NCBI GenBank assembly: GCA_051648405.1
Contig: JBOFFC010000151.1
Span: 41,737 to 105,736, forward strand
Length of the DNA stretch: 64,000 bases
DNA from: JBOFFC01 sp051648405
GTDB taxonomy: Bacteria > Planctomycetota > Planctomycetia > Pirellulales > Lacipirellulaceae
Reading direction: 5' to 3'
A program made the position numbers and the translations under genes. The notes beneath the pieces are model-generated. The model was not told the origin of the DNA. It saw only the letters and a program-made list of their open reading frames with translations, and did no database searches. Below are positions 28,218-35,280 of this stretch, one piece after another. Position 1 is the stretch's first letter. Each line of letters begins with the position of its first letter.

Positions 28218-28733
28218 ATGAAGTGCCAGAAGTGCGAGAAGCCGGCGACCTTCCACATCACCGACCTCGTCGATGGGGACCCCAAGGAAGTGCACCTCTG
28301 CGAGACGTGCGCGAAGGAGTTCCTGTCGCCGATCGCCGAGCACGCGGCGTCGGCCATGCCGGCGATGGCGGGGCTGCTGGCCCAGCAACTGGCCGTCGGT
28401 GAGACCGCCGAAGAGCTCGCGCGGCTCGACGAGCGGGTCTGCCCCGTCTGCGGCATCAGCTTCCTCGAGTTCCGCAAGCAGGGGCGGCTCGGCTGCCCGC
28501 ACGACTACGTCCACTTCGCCCGCGAGCTCGAGCCGCTGCTGGTGAACATCCACGGCGAGACGAACCACGTCGGCAAGACCCCCAAGCACAGCGGCCAGGA
28601 CGCCGAGGAGCAGACCCAACTGATCCGCTTGCGTCGCGAGATGAAGGAGGCGGTCACCAAAGAGCAGTACGAGCGCGCCAGTGTCTTGCGCGACGAGATC
28701 CGCAAGATCGAACGCCGACGCGAGCGCGAGTAG
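28218..28733 (+). CDS. mcsA: McsA-type zinc protein with UVR domain
   Basis: Activator of the arginine kinase McsB in Gram-positive bacteria. The 171-residue protein starts with the zinc pair CQKC, followed by CETC and CPVC pairs, and ends in a UVR motif (LRREMKEAVTKEQYERASVL, about 140-165). mcsB follows 66 bases later on the same strand. Neither ctsR nor clpC, their usual partners, is within the window, as is common for planctomycetes. Confidence 0.9.
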   Translation: MKCQKCEKPATFHITDLVDGDPKEVHLCETCAKEFLSPIAEHAASAMPAMAGLLAQQLAVGETAEELARLDERVCPVCGISFLEFRKQGRLGCPHDYVHFARELEPLLVNIHGETNHVGKTPKHSGQDAEEQTQLIRLRREMKEAVTKEQYERASVLRDEIRKIERRRERE

Positions 28734-28799
28734 GCGCTCGCCCGCGACCCGAAGCAGCTCCCTAGGCCCCCCTTCCCCAGAACGACTCGCGCGGTCCCC

Positions 28800-29891
28800 A
28801 TGCCCCTCGACTTCGAATCGCTCGCCGGCGACTGCGGCGAGTGGCTCCGCGGCTCGGGCCCCGAGTCCGACATCGTCATCAGCAGCCGCGTGCGGCTGGC
28901 GCGGAACCTCTCGGACTTCCCGTTCATCGCCCGCGCGTCGGAGGCCGACCGGGGGCAGATCGAGCAGATCCTGCACGCCCGCGTCGAGGCGCTCCGCGCC
29001 ATGGGCCGGTTCTCGGCCGGGCTGCACTACGTCAACGTCGATGGGCTGGAGGAGGTCGATCGGCAGTTCCTCGTCGAGCGGCAGCTCATCAGCCGCGAGC
29101 TCGCCGACGCCGACGGCGCACGGGCCGTCGTGATCGACGCCGGCGAGCGGTTCAGCGTGATGATCAACGAAGAAGACCACCTCCGCCTGCAGGTGATGCA
29201 CTCGGGGCTCGACCTCGAGAGCGCCTGGGAGCAGATCAACGAGCTCGACGACCTGCTCGAAGAGCAAGTCACCTACGCCTACAACGACCGCCTCGGCTAC
29301 CTGACCGCTTGCCCCACCAACGTCGGGACCGGCGTGCGCGTGAGCGTCATGCTGCACCTGCCGGCGCTGGTGATCACGCGGCAGATCGACAAGGTCTTCC
29401 GCAGCCTGCAGAAGATCAACCTCGCGGTGCGCGGGCTGTACGGCGAGGGCTCGCAGGCGATGGGGGACTTCTACCAGATCTCGAACCAAGTGACGCTCGG
29501 CATGACCGAGGCCGAGCTCACGAGCAAGGTTTCGGACGTCGTGCCGGTGCTGCTCGACTACGAGCGCCAGGCGCGGGAGTTCCTGCTCCGCGAAAGCCAA
29601 GAGACGCTCCACGACCGCGTCAGCCGCGCGTTCGGGATCCTGCGCACGGCGCAGACGATCAGCAGCGAGGAGACGCTGCACTTGCTCTCCAGCGTGCGGA
29701 TGGGGGTCAACCTCGGGTTGATCGGTGACGTCGAGATGCCGACCGTCAACAAGCTGTTCGTCCACACGCAGCCGGCTCACCTGCAAAAGCTGGCCGGAGT
29801 CGAGCTCGGCCAGTCGGACCGCAACATCGAGCGCGCGACCTACCTGCGCCGGCACCTGAACGCCCAGCGGCCCCCGGCGGGCTCGAACTGA
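28800..29891 (+). CDS. mcsB: Protein arginine kinase McsB
   Basis: Phosphorylates arginine residues, which in Bacillus marks proteins for ClpCP degradation. The 363-residue length is typical. It has the guanido-kinase-like motifs IVISSRVRLARNL (ATP-binding Arg), LTACPTNVGTGVRVSVMLHL and YGEGSQAMGDFYQISNQ. It pairs with McsA upstream. The pArg-binding pocket residues cannot be judged from sequence alone. Confidence 0.95.
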   Translation: MPLDFESLAGDCGEWLRGSGPESDIVISSRVRLARNLSDFPFIARASEADRGQIEQILHARVEALRAMGRFSAGLHYVNVDGLEEVDRQFLVERQLISRELADADGARAVVIDAGERFSVMINEEDHLRLQVMHSGLDLESAWEQINELDDLLEEQVTYAYNDRLGYLTACPTNVGTGVRVSVMLHLPALVITRQIDKVFRSLQKINLAVRGLYGEGSQAMGDFYQISNQVTLGMTEAELTSKVSDVVPVLLDYERQAREFLLRESQETLHDRVSRAFGILRTAQTISSEETLHLLSSVRMGVNLGLIGDVEMPTVNKLFVHTQPAHLQKLAGVELGQSDRNIERATYLRRHLNAQRPPAGSN

Positions 29892-29931
29892 GCGCGTCGG
29901 AAACGGGAACGCAGCTCCTGTCGAAGGAGGT

Positions 29932-29937
29932 TACAAT
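29932..29937 (+). promoter_or_regulatory. Candidate -10 box, leaderless antitoxin transcript
   Basis: TACAAT lies 6 bases before the antitoxin ATG at 29944, so transcription would start at or next to the start codon. A strong AAGGAGG at 29924-29930 is 13 bases from the ATG, which is too far for normal use. It may instead be coincidental or serve another start. Confidence 0.4.
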
Positions 29938-29943
29938 CGCGCT

Positions 29944-30210
29944 ATGGACGACACGCTCCCCCTCGCCCTGACCCCCGAGCAACTCGCCGCCTTCACGACG
30001 GCCGGTAGCGTCGTCCACGCGGAAGACCCGGCGACCAAACGTCGTTACGTGCTGATCGACGAGGCGCCCGAAACCACGCACTCGGATGAGTACCTCCGCG
30101 ACCAGATCGCTGAGGGACTTGCCGACCTGAGCCGCGGCGAATCACACACCTGGGACGTCGAAGCTGCCAAGCGCCGTCTCGCCGATCGGCTGTCCCAAGG
30201 CGGTCGCTAG
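29944..30210 (+). CDS. Putative type II antitoxin (partner of ParE-type toxin)
   Basis: An 88-residue acidic protein directly upstream of a RelE/ParE-type toxin with a 3-base gap, the standard antitoxin-toxin order. The C-terminal half (WDVEAAKRRLADRLSQGG) is a helical region of the type that wraps a toxin. No recognisable DNA-binding domain is evident at the N-terminus. Assignment rests on size, charge and position. Confidence 0.75.
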   Translation: MDDTLPLALTPEQLAAFTTAGSVVHAEDPATKRRYVLIDEAPETTHSDEYLRDQIAEGLADLSRGESHTWDVEAAKRRLADRLSQGGR

Positions 30211-30213
30211 CTC

Positions 30214-30507
30214 ATGGCGCTGCCGATCGTCCTGTCGTCGAGCGCCCTGGAGGACCTCGACGCGATCTCCTTCGGCATCGCGAACGACTCCCCCGCGGCC
30301 GCAATTCGCTGGCTCGAGTCGATTGACGAGACCATGCAACTGATCGCCTCGCACCCCGGTCTTGGGGAGCGCGTGCCGCACCTTGGGCAAGCCGTTCGGC
30401 GAATCACACTGGGCAAGTACCTGCTATTCTTCCGGCCGCATGCCGACCGTGTGGAGCTCGTTCGGGTCATTCACGGCGCCCGTCGGATCGAGCACCTCGA
30501 CCCATGA
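30214..30507 (+). CDS. RelE/ParE-superfamily toxin
   Basis: The 97-residue protein has the ParE layout: a helical hairpin (ALEDLDAISFGIANDSPAAA), the LIASHPGLGERVPHLG loop and the C-terminal strands ITLGKYLLFFRP and VELVRVIHGARR. ParE toxins poison gyrase; RelE members cleave mRNA, and sequence does not settle which. It overlaps the following DUF488 gene by 4 bases. Confidence 0.88.
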   Translation: MALPIVLSSSALEDLDAISFGIANDSPAAAIRWLESIDETMQLIASHPGLGERVPHLGQAVRRITLGKYLLFFRPHADRVELVRVIHGARRIEHLDP

Positions 30508-31109
30508 CAAGCACGCAGCCGACCCTCTTCACCGTCGGTTACTCGACGCACGAGTGGTCGGCGTTCGTCGCGCTGGTGCGCTTCGCGGGGGTGACGGCCG
30601 TGGCAGACGTCCGCAGCACCCCTTACGGCCGGCTCGTCGAGTACCGGCGCGAGGAGCTCGCTGCAGGGCTAAGGGGCGAGGGGATCGCTTACGTCTGGCT
30701 GGGGGCCGAGCTCGGCGCGCGCCGCGACGAGTCGCAGGCCTACCGCGACGGGCGAGTCGACTACGAGCGGGTGATGACCCTCCCCGCGTTCCGCGCGGGG
30801 GTCGAGCGGCTCGCACGCGGGGCCGAGCAGCATACGATCGCCCTGATGTGCGCCGAGCGCGAGCCACTCGACTGCCACCGCAGCCTGCTGATCGCCCGGG
30901 CGCTGGTGGCCGAAGGCTGGCGTGTGCGCCACGTTCTCCCCGGCGCAGCGGGGGAGACGCCCCGGATCGAGGAGCACGCCGAGACCGAGCGGCGGCTCGT
31001 TGAACTGGTCGGCGTCGATCCGCTGCTCGACCGAGCGACGCCGTACGACGAGCTGCTGCGAAGGGCCTACGCCGAGCGCGGCAGGTTGGTCTCGTATGAG
31101 ATCACTTAG
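30504..31109 (+). CDS. DUF488 family protein
   Basis: The 201-residue protein matches DUF488: TVGYSTHEWSAFV at the start, ADVRSTPYGR and MCAERREPLDCHRSLLIA-type motif (MCAEREPLDCHRS) near the middle. The Cys-rich CAExxPxxCHR motif is the family hallmark. Biochemical function is unknown. The 4-base overlap with the toxin gene suggests co-expression with the toxin-antitoxin module. Confidence 0.88.
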   Translation: MTSTQPTLFTVGYSTHEWSAFVALVRFAGVTAVADVRSTPYGRLVEYRREELAAGLRGEGIAYVWLGAELGARRDESQAYRDGRVDYERVMTLPAFRAGVERLARGAEQHTIALMCAEREPLDCHRSLLIARALVAEGWRVRHVLPGAAGETPRIEEHAETERRLVELVGVDPLLDRATPYDELLRRAYAERGRLVSYEIT

Positions 31110-31125
31110 CCTCCATTGGAAGTAG

Positions 31126-31214
31126 CACGCAAAGGCGCGAAGGCGCAAAGGGCCGCAAGGCAGAGCACTGTCCTCTCTTGGCGACCTTCTTTGCGCCTTG
31201 GCGTCTTTGCGTGA
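31126..31214. repeat. Inverted repeat of CGCAAAGGCGC type
   Basis: Left arm 31126-31150 (ACGCAAAGGCGCGAAGGCGC) and right arm 31189-31214 (CTTTGCGCCTTGGCGTCTTT) are imperfect reverse complements, 38 bases apart. It lies between the convergent DUF488 and PPK2 genes and may act as a bidirectional terminator. Confidence 0.75.
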
Positions 31215-31236
31215 GGTTTCTGCCGAGGAGCGGGGC

Positions 31237-32040
31237 TCACTCAACGACGATCCCGTCGAGCCCAGGCTCGCTCGGCGGGAACTGCGGGTCGAGCTTCTCC
31301 AGCGTGTCCTTCAGCAGCTCGCTAATCACCAGATTGCGGTACCACTTGCGGTCGGCGGGCACAACGTGCCAGGGGGCGAGCTTCGTGTTGCACCTCGTGA
31401 GCGCGTCCTCGTACGCCCGCTGGTAGTCGTCCCACCGCTTGCGCTCGGCGAGGTCGCCGTGGTTGAACTTCCAGCGCTTGGTGGGGTCGTCGAGCCGGGC
31501 CTGGAGCCGCTCGCGCTGCTCGTCTTTGCTGATGTGCAGGAAGCACTTGACGAGCGTCACGTGCCCCTCGGTCAGCAACTCCTCGAACTCGTTGATCCGC
31601 TCGTAGCGCGAGCGCCATTCCGACTCGGGGACCAGGTTGTGGACGCGGACGATCAGCACGTCCTCGTAGTGCGAGCGGTTGAAGATGCCGATCTCGCCGC
31701 GACGCGGCACGCCGCTGTGGATTCGCCAGAGGAAGTCGTGGTCGAGCTCCTCGCTGCTGGGGGCCTTAAACGGCGTGACGACGCAGCTCTGCGGGCTGAC
31801 GCCGTACATCACCGTGCGGATCGTGCCGTCCTTGCCCGAGGTGTCCATCCCCTGCAGGACAAGCAGCACGGCGCGGCGATTCTCGGCGTACAACCGATAG
31901 GCGAGCTCGCGCGTGCGCTCGGAGTTCTCCTCGACCCGTGCGGCGGCCGACTCCTTCTCCCACTCGCCATCGACCCTGCGAGGATCGACGTTGGCGAGCG
32001 TGATTTTGTGACCCGTCTCGAACGTGATGGCGAGGGACAT
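31237..32040 (-). CDS. Polyphosphate kinase 2 family protein
   Basis: Transfers phosphate between polyphosphate and nucleotides. The 267-residue product has the P-loop-like Walker A motif LQGMDTSGKDGTI, a Walker B/lid region IFNRSHYEDVLIVRVH and HVVPADRKWYRNLVI. Its length fits the single-domain PPK2 classes. Whether it phosphorylates AMP, ADP or NMP cannot be decided here. Confidence 0.92.
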   Translation of the reverse strand: MSLAITFETGHKITLANVDPRRVDGEWEKESAAARVEENSERTRELAYRLYAENRRAVLLVLQGMDTSGKDGTIRTVMYGVSPQSCVVTPFKAPSSEELDHDFLWRIHSGVPRRGEIGIFNRSHYEDVLIVRVHNLVPESEWRSRYERINEFEELLTEGHVTLVKCFLHISKDEQRERLQARLDDPTKRWKFNHGDLAERKRWDDYQRAYEDALTRCNTKLAPWHVVPADRKWYRNLVISELLKDTLEKLDPQFPPSEPGLDGIVVE

Positions 32041-32043
32041 GGC

Positions 32044-32212
32044 GGGGGAGATGATACAGGTTAGATGACAGATGGCAGGAACGACGGAGGAGGCTTCGCC
32101 CTGCCTGCCGATAGTAAGCAGCCACGCCGCGAGACGCCACCTGCGGCGCCGTCCCTCTGCTCTCTAGCATCTGTCATCCTAGCATCTGTCATCTGCTATC
32201 TATCATCTCCTC
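32044..32212. repeat. Intergenic inverted repeat, GATAGA/TCTATC type
   Basis: Left arm 32044-32080 (GGTTAGATGACAGATGGCAG) and right arm 32157-32212 (with TAGCATCTGTCATC repeated twice) are complementary, separated by about 75 bases. It occupies the whole gap between PPK2 and the CPXCG gene. Confidence 0.7.
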
Positions 32213-32213
32213 G

Positions 32214-32396
32214 TCATTCCAGCTCCCCCCACGCTCGCGCTTCGCCGTCGTCGTCGATCTCGATCCGGATGACGTTCGCGCGGCAGCAGACGGGGCAGTC
32301 CTCGACGTACTCTTGCTCGGCCCCCGCCGAGAAGTCGATCGGCACGACGACCTCCTCGCCGCACTCGCCGCAGATGTAGCTGGCTTCGTCTTGCAT
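32214..32396 (-). CDS. CPXCG-motif cysteine-rich small protein
   Basis: The 60-residue protein from ATG 32396 starts MQDEASYICGECGEEVVVPI and has a second pair CPVC, so it forms a small zinc ribbon. This matches the CPXCG-motif family of unknown function seen widely in bacteria. The longer open frame upstream (to 32483) enters a repeat and is not coding. Confidence 0.82.
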   Translation of the reverse strand: MQDEASYICGECGEEVVVPIDFSAGAEQEYVEDCPVCCRANVIRIEIDDDGEARAWGELE

Positions 32397-32408
32397 GGGT
32401 AGAGAGTA

Positions 32409-32553
32409 ACCGCAGATGGACGCAGATGGACGCGGATGAAAGGCGACAGCAGAAGACCTTAGGCGGCCGTGGCCCGATGGCAAACAAGCACGCCGCGTGC
32501 CGGCTGATCATCAGCGGCGGCGCTCATCTGCGTCAATCTGCGTCCATCTGCGG
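32409..32553. repeat. Inverted repeat of CCGCAGATGGACGCAGAT type
   Basis: Left arm 32409-32440 carries CCGCAGATGG then ACGCAGATGG then ACGCGGATGA. Right arm 32524-32553 is its reverse complement with 28 of 30 positions matching. They are 83 bases apart. It separates the CPXCG gene from rtcB, whose stop lies 17 bases beyond. Confidence 0.8.
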
Positions 32554-32569
32554 CCATTCGTTCGTCCCG

Positions 32570-34033
32570 TCAGTCCTCCGCGCGGCTGCCGTCGCCGCAC
32601 ATTTTCACGAGCCGCGGGTGGAACGCGGCGACGACCTGGACCAGGTCCTGCTGGGCGGCCATCACGGCGTGGATGTCCTTGTAGACGCCGGGGACTTCGT
32701 CGGAACCGGCGGCGAGGACCTCGACCCCGGCCTCAGCGAGCCGCTTCTGCTCGGCGCCGAAGCGGAACGTGCTGCGGGCCTGCGTGCGACTCATCCGCCG
32801 CCCGGCGCCGTGCGACGCCGAGCCGAGGCTCGCCACGTTCCCCTTGCCGCGGACGACGAACGCCGGTGAGCCCATCGAGCCGGGGATCACGCCGAGCTCC
32901 CCGACGCCCGCGGGCGTGGCGCCTTTGCGGTGGACGACCAGGTCGCGCTCGCCGCGACCGTCGGGGTCGTGTCGTTCGAGCCACGCGAAGTTGTGGTGGT
33001 TCTCGACCCCGGTGACAACGTGCGCCCCCAGCAGCTTGGCCACTAGGCGGTGGATCACGGCGTGGTTCGCGGCTGCGTAATCCCCCATCAGGTTCATCGC
33101 TGCCCAGTACTCCTGCCCCTCCTGCGTGTCGAGCGGCAGCCAAGCCAGGCGGCCGAACCGCTCGGCGTCGGCGCCACGCAGGCGCTGCTGGGCGACACGG
33201 CTGTAGGTGTCGCAGACCGCCGCTCCCGTGCCGCGGCTGCCGCTGTGGCTCAGCAGCGCCGTGTAGCGACCCGCGTCGAGGCCCAGCTCGTCGTCGCGCG
33301 CTTCGAGGACCAGCTCGCCGAACTCGACGAAGTGGTTCCCCGAGCCGCTCGTGCCGAGTTGCTTCCAGGCGGTGTCCTTCTTCTCGCGCGTGACGCGGCT
33401 GACGGACCAGTCGCGGTCCATCACGTCGTGCTGCTGGCGCGGCGTGTGCTCGACACCAACGCCGAACCGTGTGCCGCCGCTGAGCGCTTCGCGGAACAGG
33501 TTGCGCCGCGTTTCGAGCGCCCCGACCGGCAGGTCGAGCACCGAGAGCTTCATGCGACAGGCGATGTCCACGCCCACCGCGTAGGGGACCACCGCGTTCT
33601 CGCAAGCGAGCACCCCGCCGATCGGCAGGCCGTAGCCGACGTGCGCGTCGGGCATCAGCGCCGCGCCGACCGCCGAGAGCAGTCGGCACGCGTCGCGCAT
33701 CTGGGCGTGCGCGGCAGGGTCGATGCCGTCCTCGGGGGAGGGGCACTCCCAAGTCGTGTAGGGGATCGGCTCGCGCGGGGGCGACTCGCTCGGCTGGCGC
33801 GCCTCGAGCTCGAGCGCCGCGGCGAGCGGACCCCACAGGGGGTCGTCGGCGAAGCCGCCGGGGCTCGCCAGCACCGCGCCGAGCGCGTCCTTGGCGCGGT
33901 TGCCCTTTATTGTACCCCGGCCGATACCGGGCGCCGCGGCGGTCCCCTGCTCGGCGGCGGTCGCTACGCAGCGGATGGCCACGGGCACGCACGCCGCGGG
34001 GACGCCCAGCTTCTCGAGTTGCTTGCGGTTCAT
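32570..34033 (-). CDS. rtcB: RNA-splicing ligase RtcB
   Basis: Joins RNA 2',3'-cyclic phosphate to 5'-hydroxyl ends with GTP and Mn. The 487-residue protein has all core motifs: DAHVGYGLPIGGVLA, YAVGVDIACRMK (metal ligands), GTSGSGNHFVEFGEL, SHSGSRGTG, NHHNFAW, VVHRKGATPAG (with the GMP-accepting His context nearby) and SLGSASHGAGRRMSR. No RtcA, archease or RtcR is adjacent. Upstream lies the candidate structured RNA. Confidence 0.93.
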   Translation of the reverse strand: MNRKQLEKLGVPAACVPVAIRCVATAAEQGTAAAPGIGRGTIKGNRAKDALGAVLASPGGFADDPLWGPLAAALELEARQPSESPPREPIPYTTWECPSPEDGIDPAAHAQMRDACRLLSAVGAALMPDAHVGYGLPIGGVLACENAVVPYAVGVDIACRMKLSVLDLPVGALETRRNLFREALSGGTRFGVGVEHTPRQQHDVMDRDWSVSRVTREKKDTAWKQLGTSGSGNHFVEFGELVLEARDDELGLDAGRYTALLSHSGSRGTGAAVCDTYSRVAQQRLRGADAERFGRLAWLPLDTQEGQEYWAAMNLMGDYAAANHAVIHRLVAKLLGAHVVTGVENHHNFAWLERHDPDGRGERDLVVHRKGATPAGVGELGVIPGSMGSPAFVVRGKGNVASLGSASHGAGRRMSRTQARSTFRFGAEQKRLAEAGVEVLAAGSDEVPGVYKDIHAVMAAQQDLVQVVAAFHPRLVKMCGDGSRAED

Positions 34034-34366
34034 CGGTGACTGGGTTGGCCGATGGGAGTGAGGTGCGAGGCCGCCCTGCGAACCCTAGCGAAACGGGGGG
34101 GTCCGTCAGGAGCCCAAGCCCCGGCGAAGGGTTCGCCACCCTCTTAGCGGATTTTCCGTGAACCCCGCAGGTTAAGGAACGGTCAATTCTGCGTAGAGAA
34201 TCGCCAGATCCCGGTGATTTCTCTGCTGCGTCGGCCTGCCAGGCCGATTATTGTTGAGGTAACGAAGTCGTGCGTACGCAGCACGACGGGCAACACGGCC
34301 ACCCGGGATGTGTCTCTGGCATTCACGTCTCGGCACGCCAGTCCCCGTATGAAAGGAGGTGGTACT

Positions 34367-34411
34367 TTGACCGACGGTATCAATGGTAGCCAGCGAGGTG
34401 GTCAGACCTGA
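34367..34411 (+). CDS. Candidate 14-codon ORF inside the structured RNA
   Basis: AGGAGG at 34354-34359 lies 7 bases before a TTG that opens the peptide MTDGINGSQRGGQT. An in-frame ATG at 34349 would give MKGGGTLTDGINGSQRGGQT, but its own Shine-Dalgarno would then be inside the coding region. The Shine-Dalgarno is paired in H5. It could be a leader peptide, a decoy ribosome-binding site, or not translated. Confidence 0.35.
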   Translation: MTDGINGSQRGGQT

Positions 34412-34509
34412 CGCCGACCGGCGGGTCGCCTAGGCGACCACCACCTGCTTTCTCAGGCACTTGCTCTCGGTGATTCTCCGGGAAGCCGCCTGCAGAACGC
34501 AACAACGAG

Positions 34510-34545
34510 CCCGGCCCTCCCCCCTTGGGAGGGCCGGGTTTTTTT
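34510..34545 (+). terminator. Strong intrinsic terminator
   Basis: Perfect 12-bp stem (CCCGGCCCTCCC at 34510-34521 and GGGAGGGCCGGG at 34527-34538) with a 5-base loop, followed by seven Ts (34539-34545). This is the clearest intrinsic terminator in the window. No plus-strand protein gene precedes it for more than 4 kb, so it must end a non-coding transcript. Confidence 0.93.
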
Positions 34546-34645
34546 GTGCGCGGGCGGTCCGCCGATTCTCTGCTAGATTTCGCCGAAGCGTTTCGGCAAA
34601 AATCCGCGATACCCGCCCCGCGAAACCCGAGCCTCCCGCCGCGCC

Positions 34646-35131
34646 ATGGCCGACGACGACATCGACCCCGAACTCGAGGCTGCGCTCGAAGCCCAGCAGT
34701 GGCTGGCCGAGTCGTCCCTGGGCGCCGTGTTCGAGGCGTACGACGAAGCGGTCGAGCAGGGCCTCGAGGCCCCCGTCGTCGTGCTGGTCGATTGCGAGGA
34801 CGAACTGGGGAGCGAGATCGCCCGCGGCTGGCTGGGCGACGAGGCCGTCGACGACGCGATCCTGTGGCGCGAGTCAGACGATCAACTCGCGGCCGAGGCC
34901 GAGGAATCGGCGGAAGACGAGCTCGACGAGGACGAAGAGCGGACCACCGTCTTCGCGCGGGCGGTCGGCTGGACCGACTGCCGCGACGAGATCGCCGAGG
35001 CCTTCCCCTACCTGAGCGACGCCTTCGACGAAGGCCCCCCGGACGACGGCGTCCTGGTGATCAGCATCACTGCCGGGGGCGCCTCGGCCCTCACCGCCCC
35101 GTTCGACCTCCGCGAAGAGGACGAGGAATAG
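34646..35131 (+). CDS. Conserved-looking acidic hypothetical protein
   Basis: The 161-residue protein is strongly acidic, with a run of Glu/Asp around residues 85-105 (AEESAEDELDEDEERTT). It has alternating helix-like and strand-like segments such as PVVVLVDCEDELGSEIA and GVLVISITAGG. No signal peptide or known domain is visible. It begins 100 bases after the strong terminator and so has its own promoter, and is not clearly linked to its neighbours. Confidence 0.65.
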   Translation: MADDDIDPELEAALEAQQWLAESSLGAVFEAYDEAVEQGLEAPVVVLVDCEDELGSEIARGWLGDEAVDDAILWRESDDQLAAEAEESAEDELDEDEERTTVFARAVGWTDCRDEIAEAFPYLSDAFDEGPPDDGVLVISITAGGASALTAPFDLREEDEE

Positions 35132-35280
35132 CGAGCCGGGGGGGCGTGAACGCGTGACGAGGGGGCGACCCCCTCGGCCATAGGTGGCGCCGCGAACGCG
35201 GCGGGGCCGCCAAGTTTGCTGGTCGCCGCCGTGGCGCGTTAGCATGGCGGTGTCTCCGCCCCCCTGCCCCGGCTCGTCGC

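Larger units (their letters stand above)
34160..34545 (+). ncRNA. Candidate structured RNA with mini-ORF and intrinsic terminator
   Basis: The 612-base gap between rtcB and the next gene contains a dense series of hairpins. H1: 34196-34205 with 34213-34223. H2: TCGGCCT/AGGCCGA, 34231-34247. H3: GTCGTGC/GCACGAC, 34267-34287. H4: CTGGC/GCCAG, 34316-34341. H5: GAAAGGAGGTGGT (34351-34363) pairs 12 of 13 with ACCACCTGCTTTC (34440-34452). Inside H5 is the perfect 16-base palindrome GGTCGCCTAGGCGACC (34424-34439). A strong terminator closes the unit. The 5' end is a guess. It does not match tmRNA, RNase P, SRP or 6S RNA consensus elements that I know. Confidence 0.65.

Noticed and set aside
29924..29930. 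AAGGAGG as the ribosome-binding site for the antitoxin at 29944
   Set aside because: It is 13 bases from the ATG and overlaps the region just before the -10 box; a leaderless start fits better, though not proven.
34183..34411. Protein-coding frames over the candidate RNA (a 66-residue minus ORF and a 65-residue plus ORF)
   Set aside because: They cross several hairpins, lack a ribosome-binding site at their starts, and their composition is not protein-like. Only the 14-codon ORF has a good Shine-Dalgarno.
34160..34545. tmRNA, RNase P RNA, SRP RNA or 6S RNA
   Set aside because: None of the conserved cores I know (tmRNA tRNA-like ends and tag, RNase P P4 region, SRP GGAA/GGAG loop) is visible.
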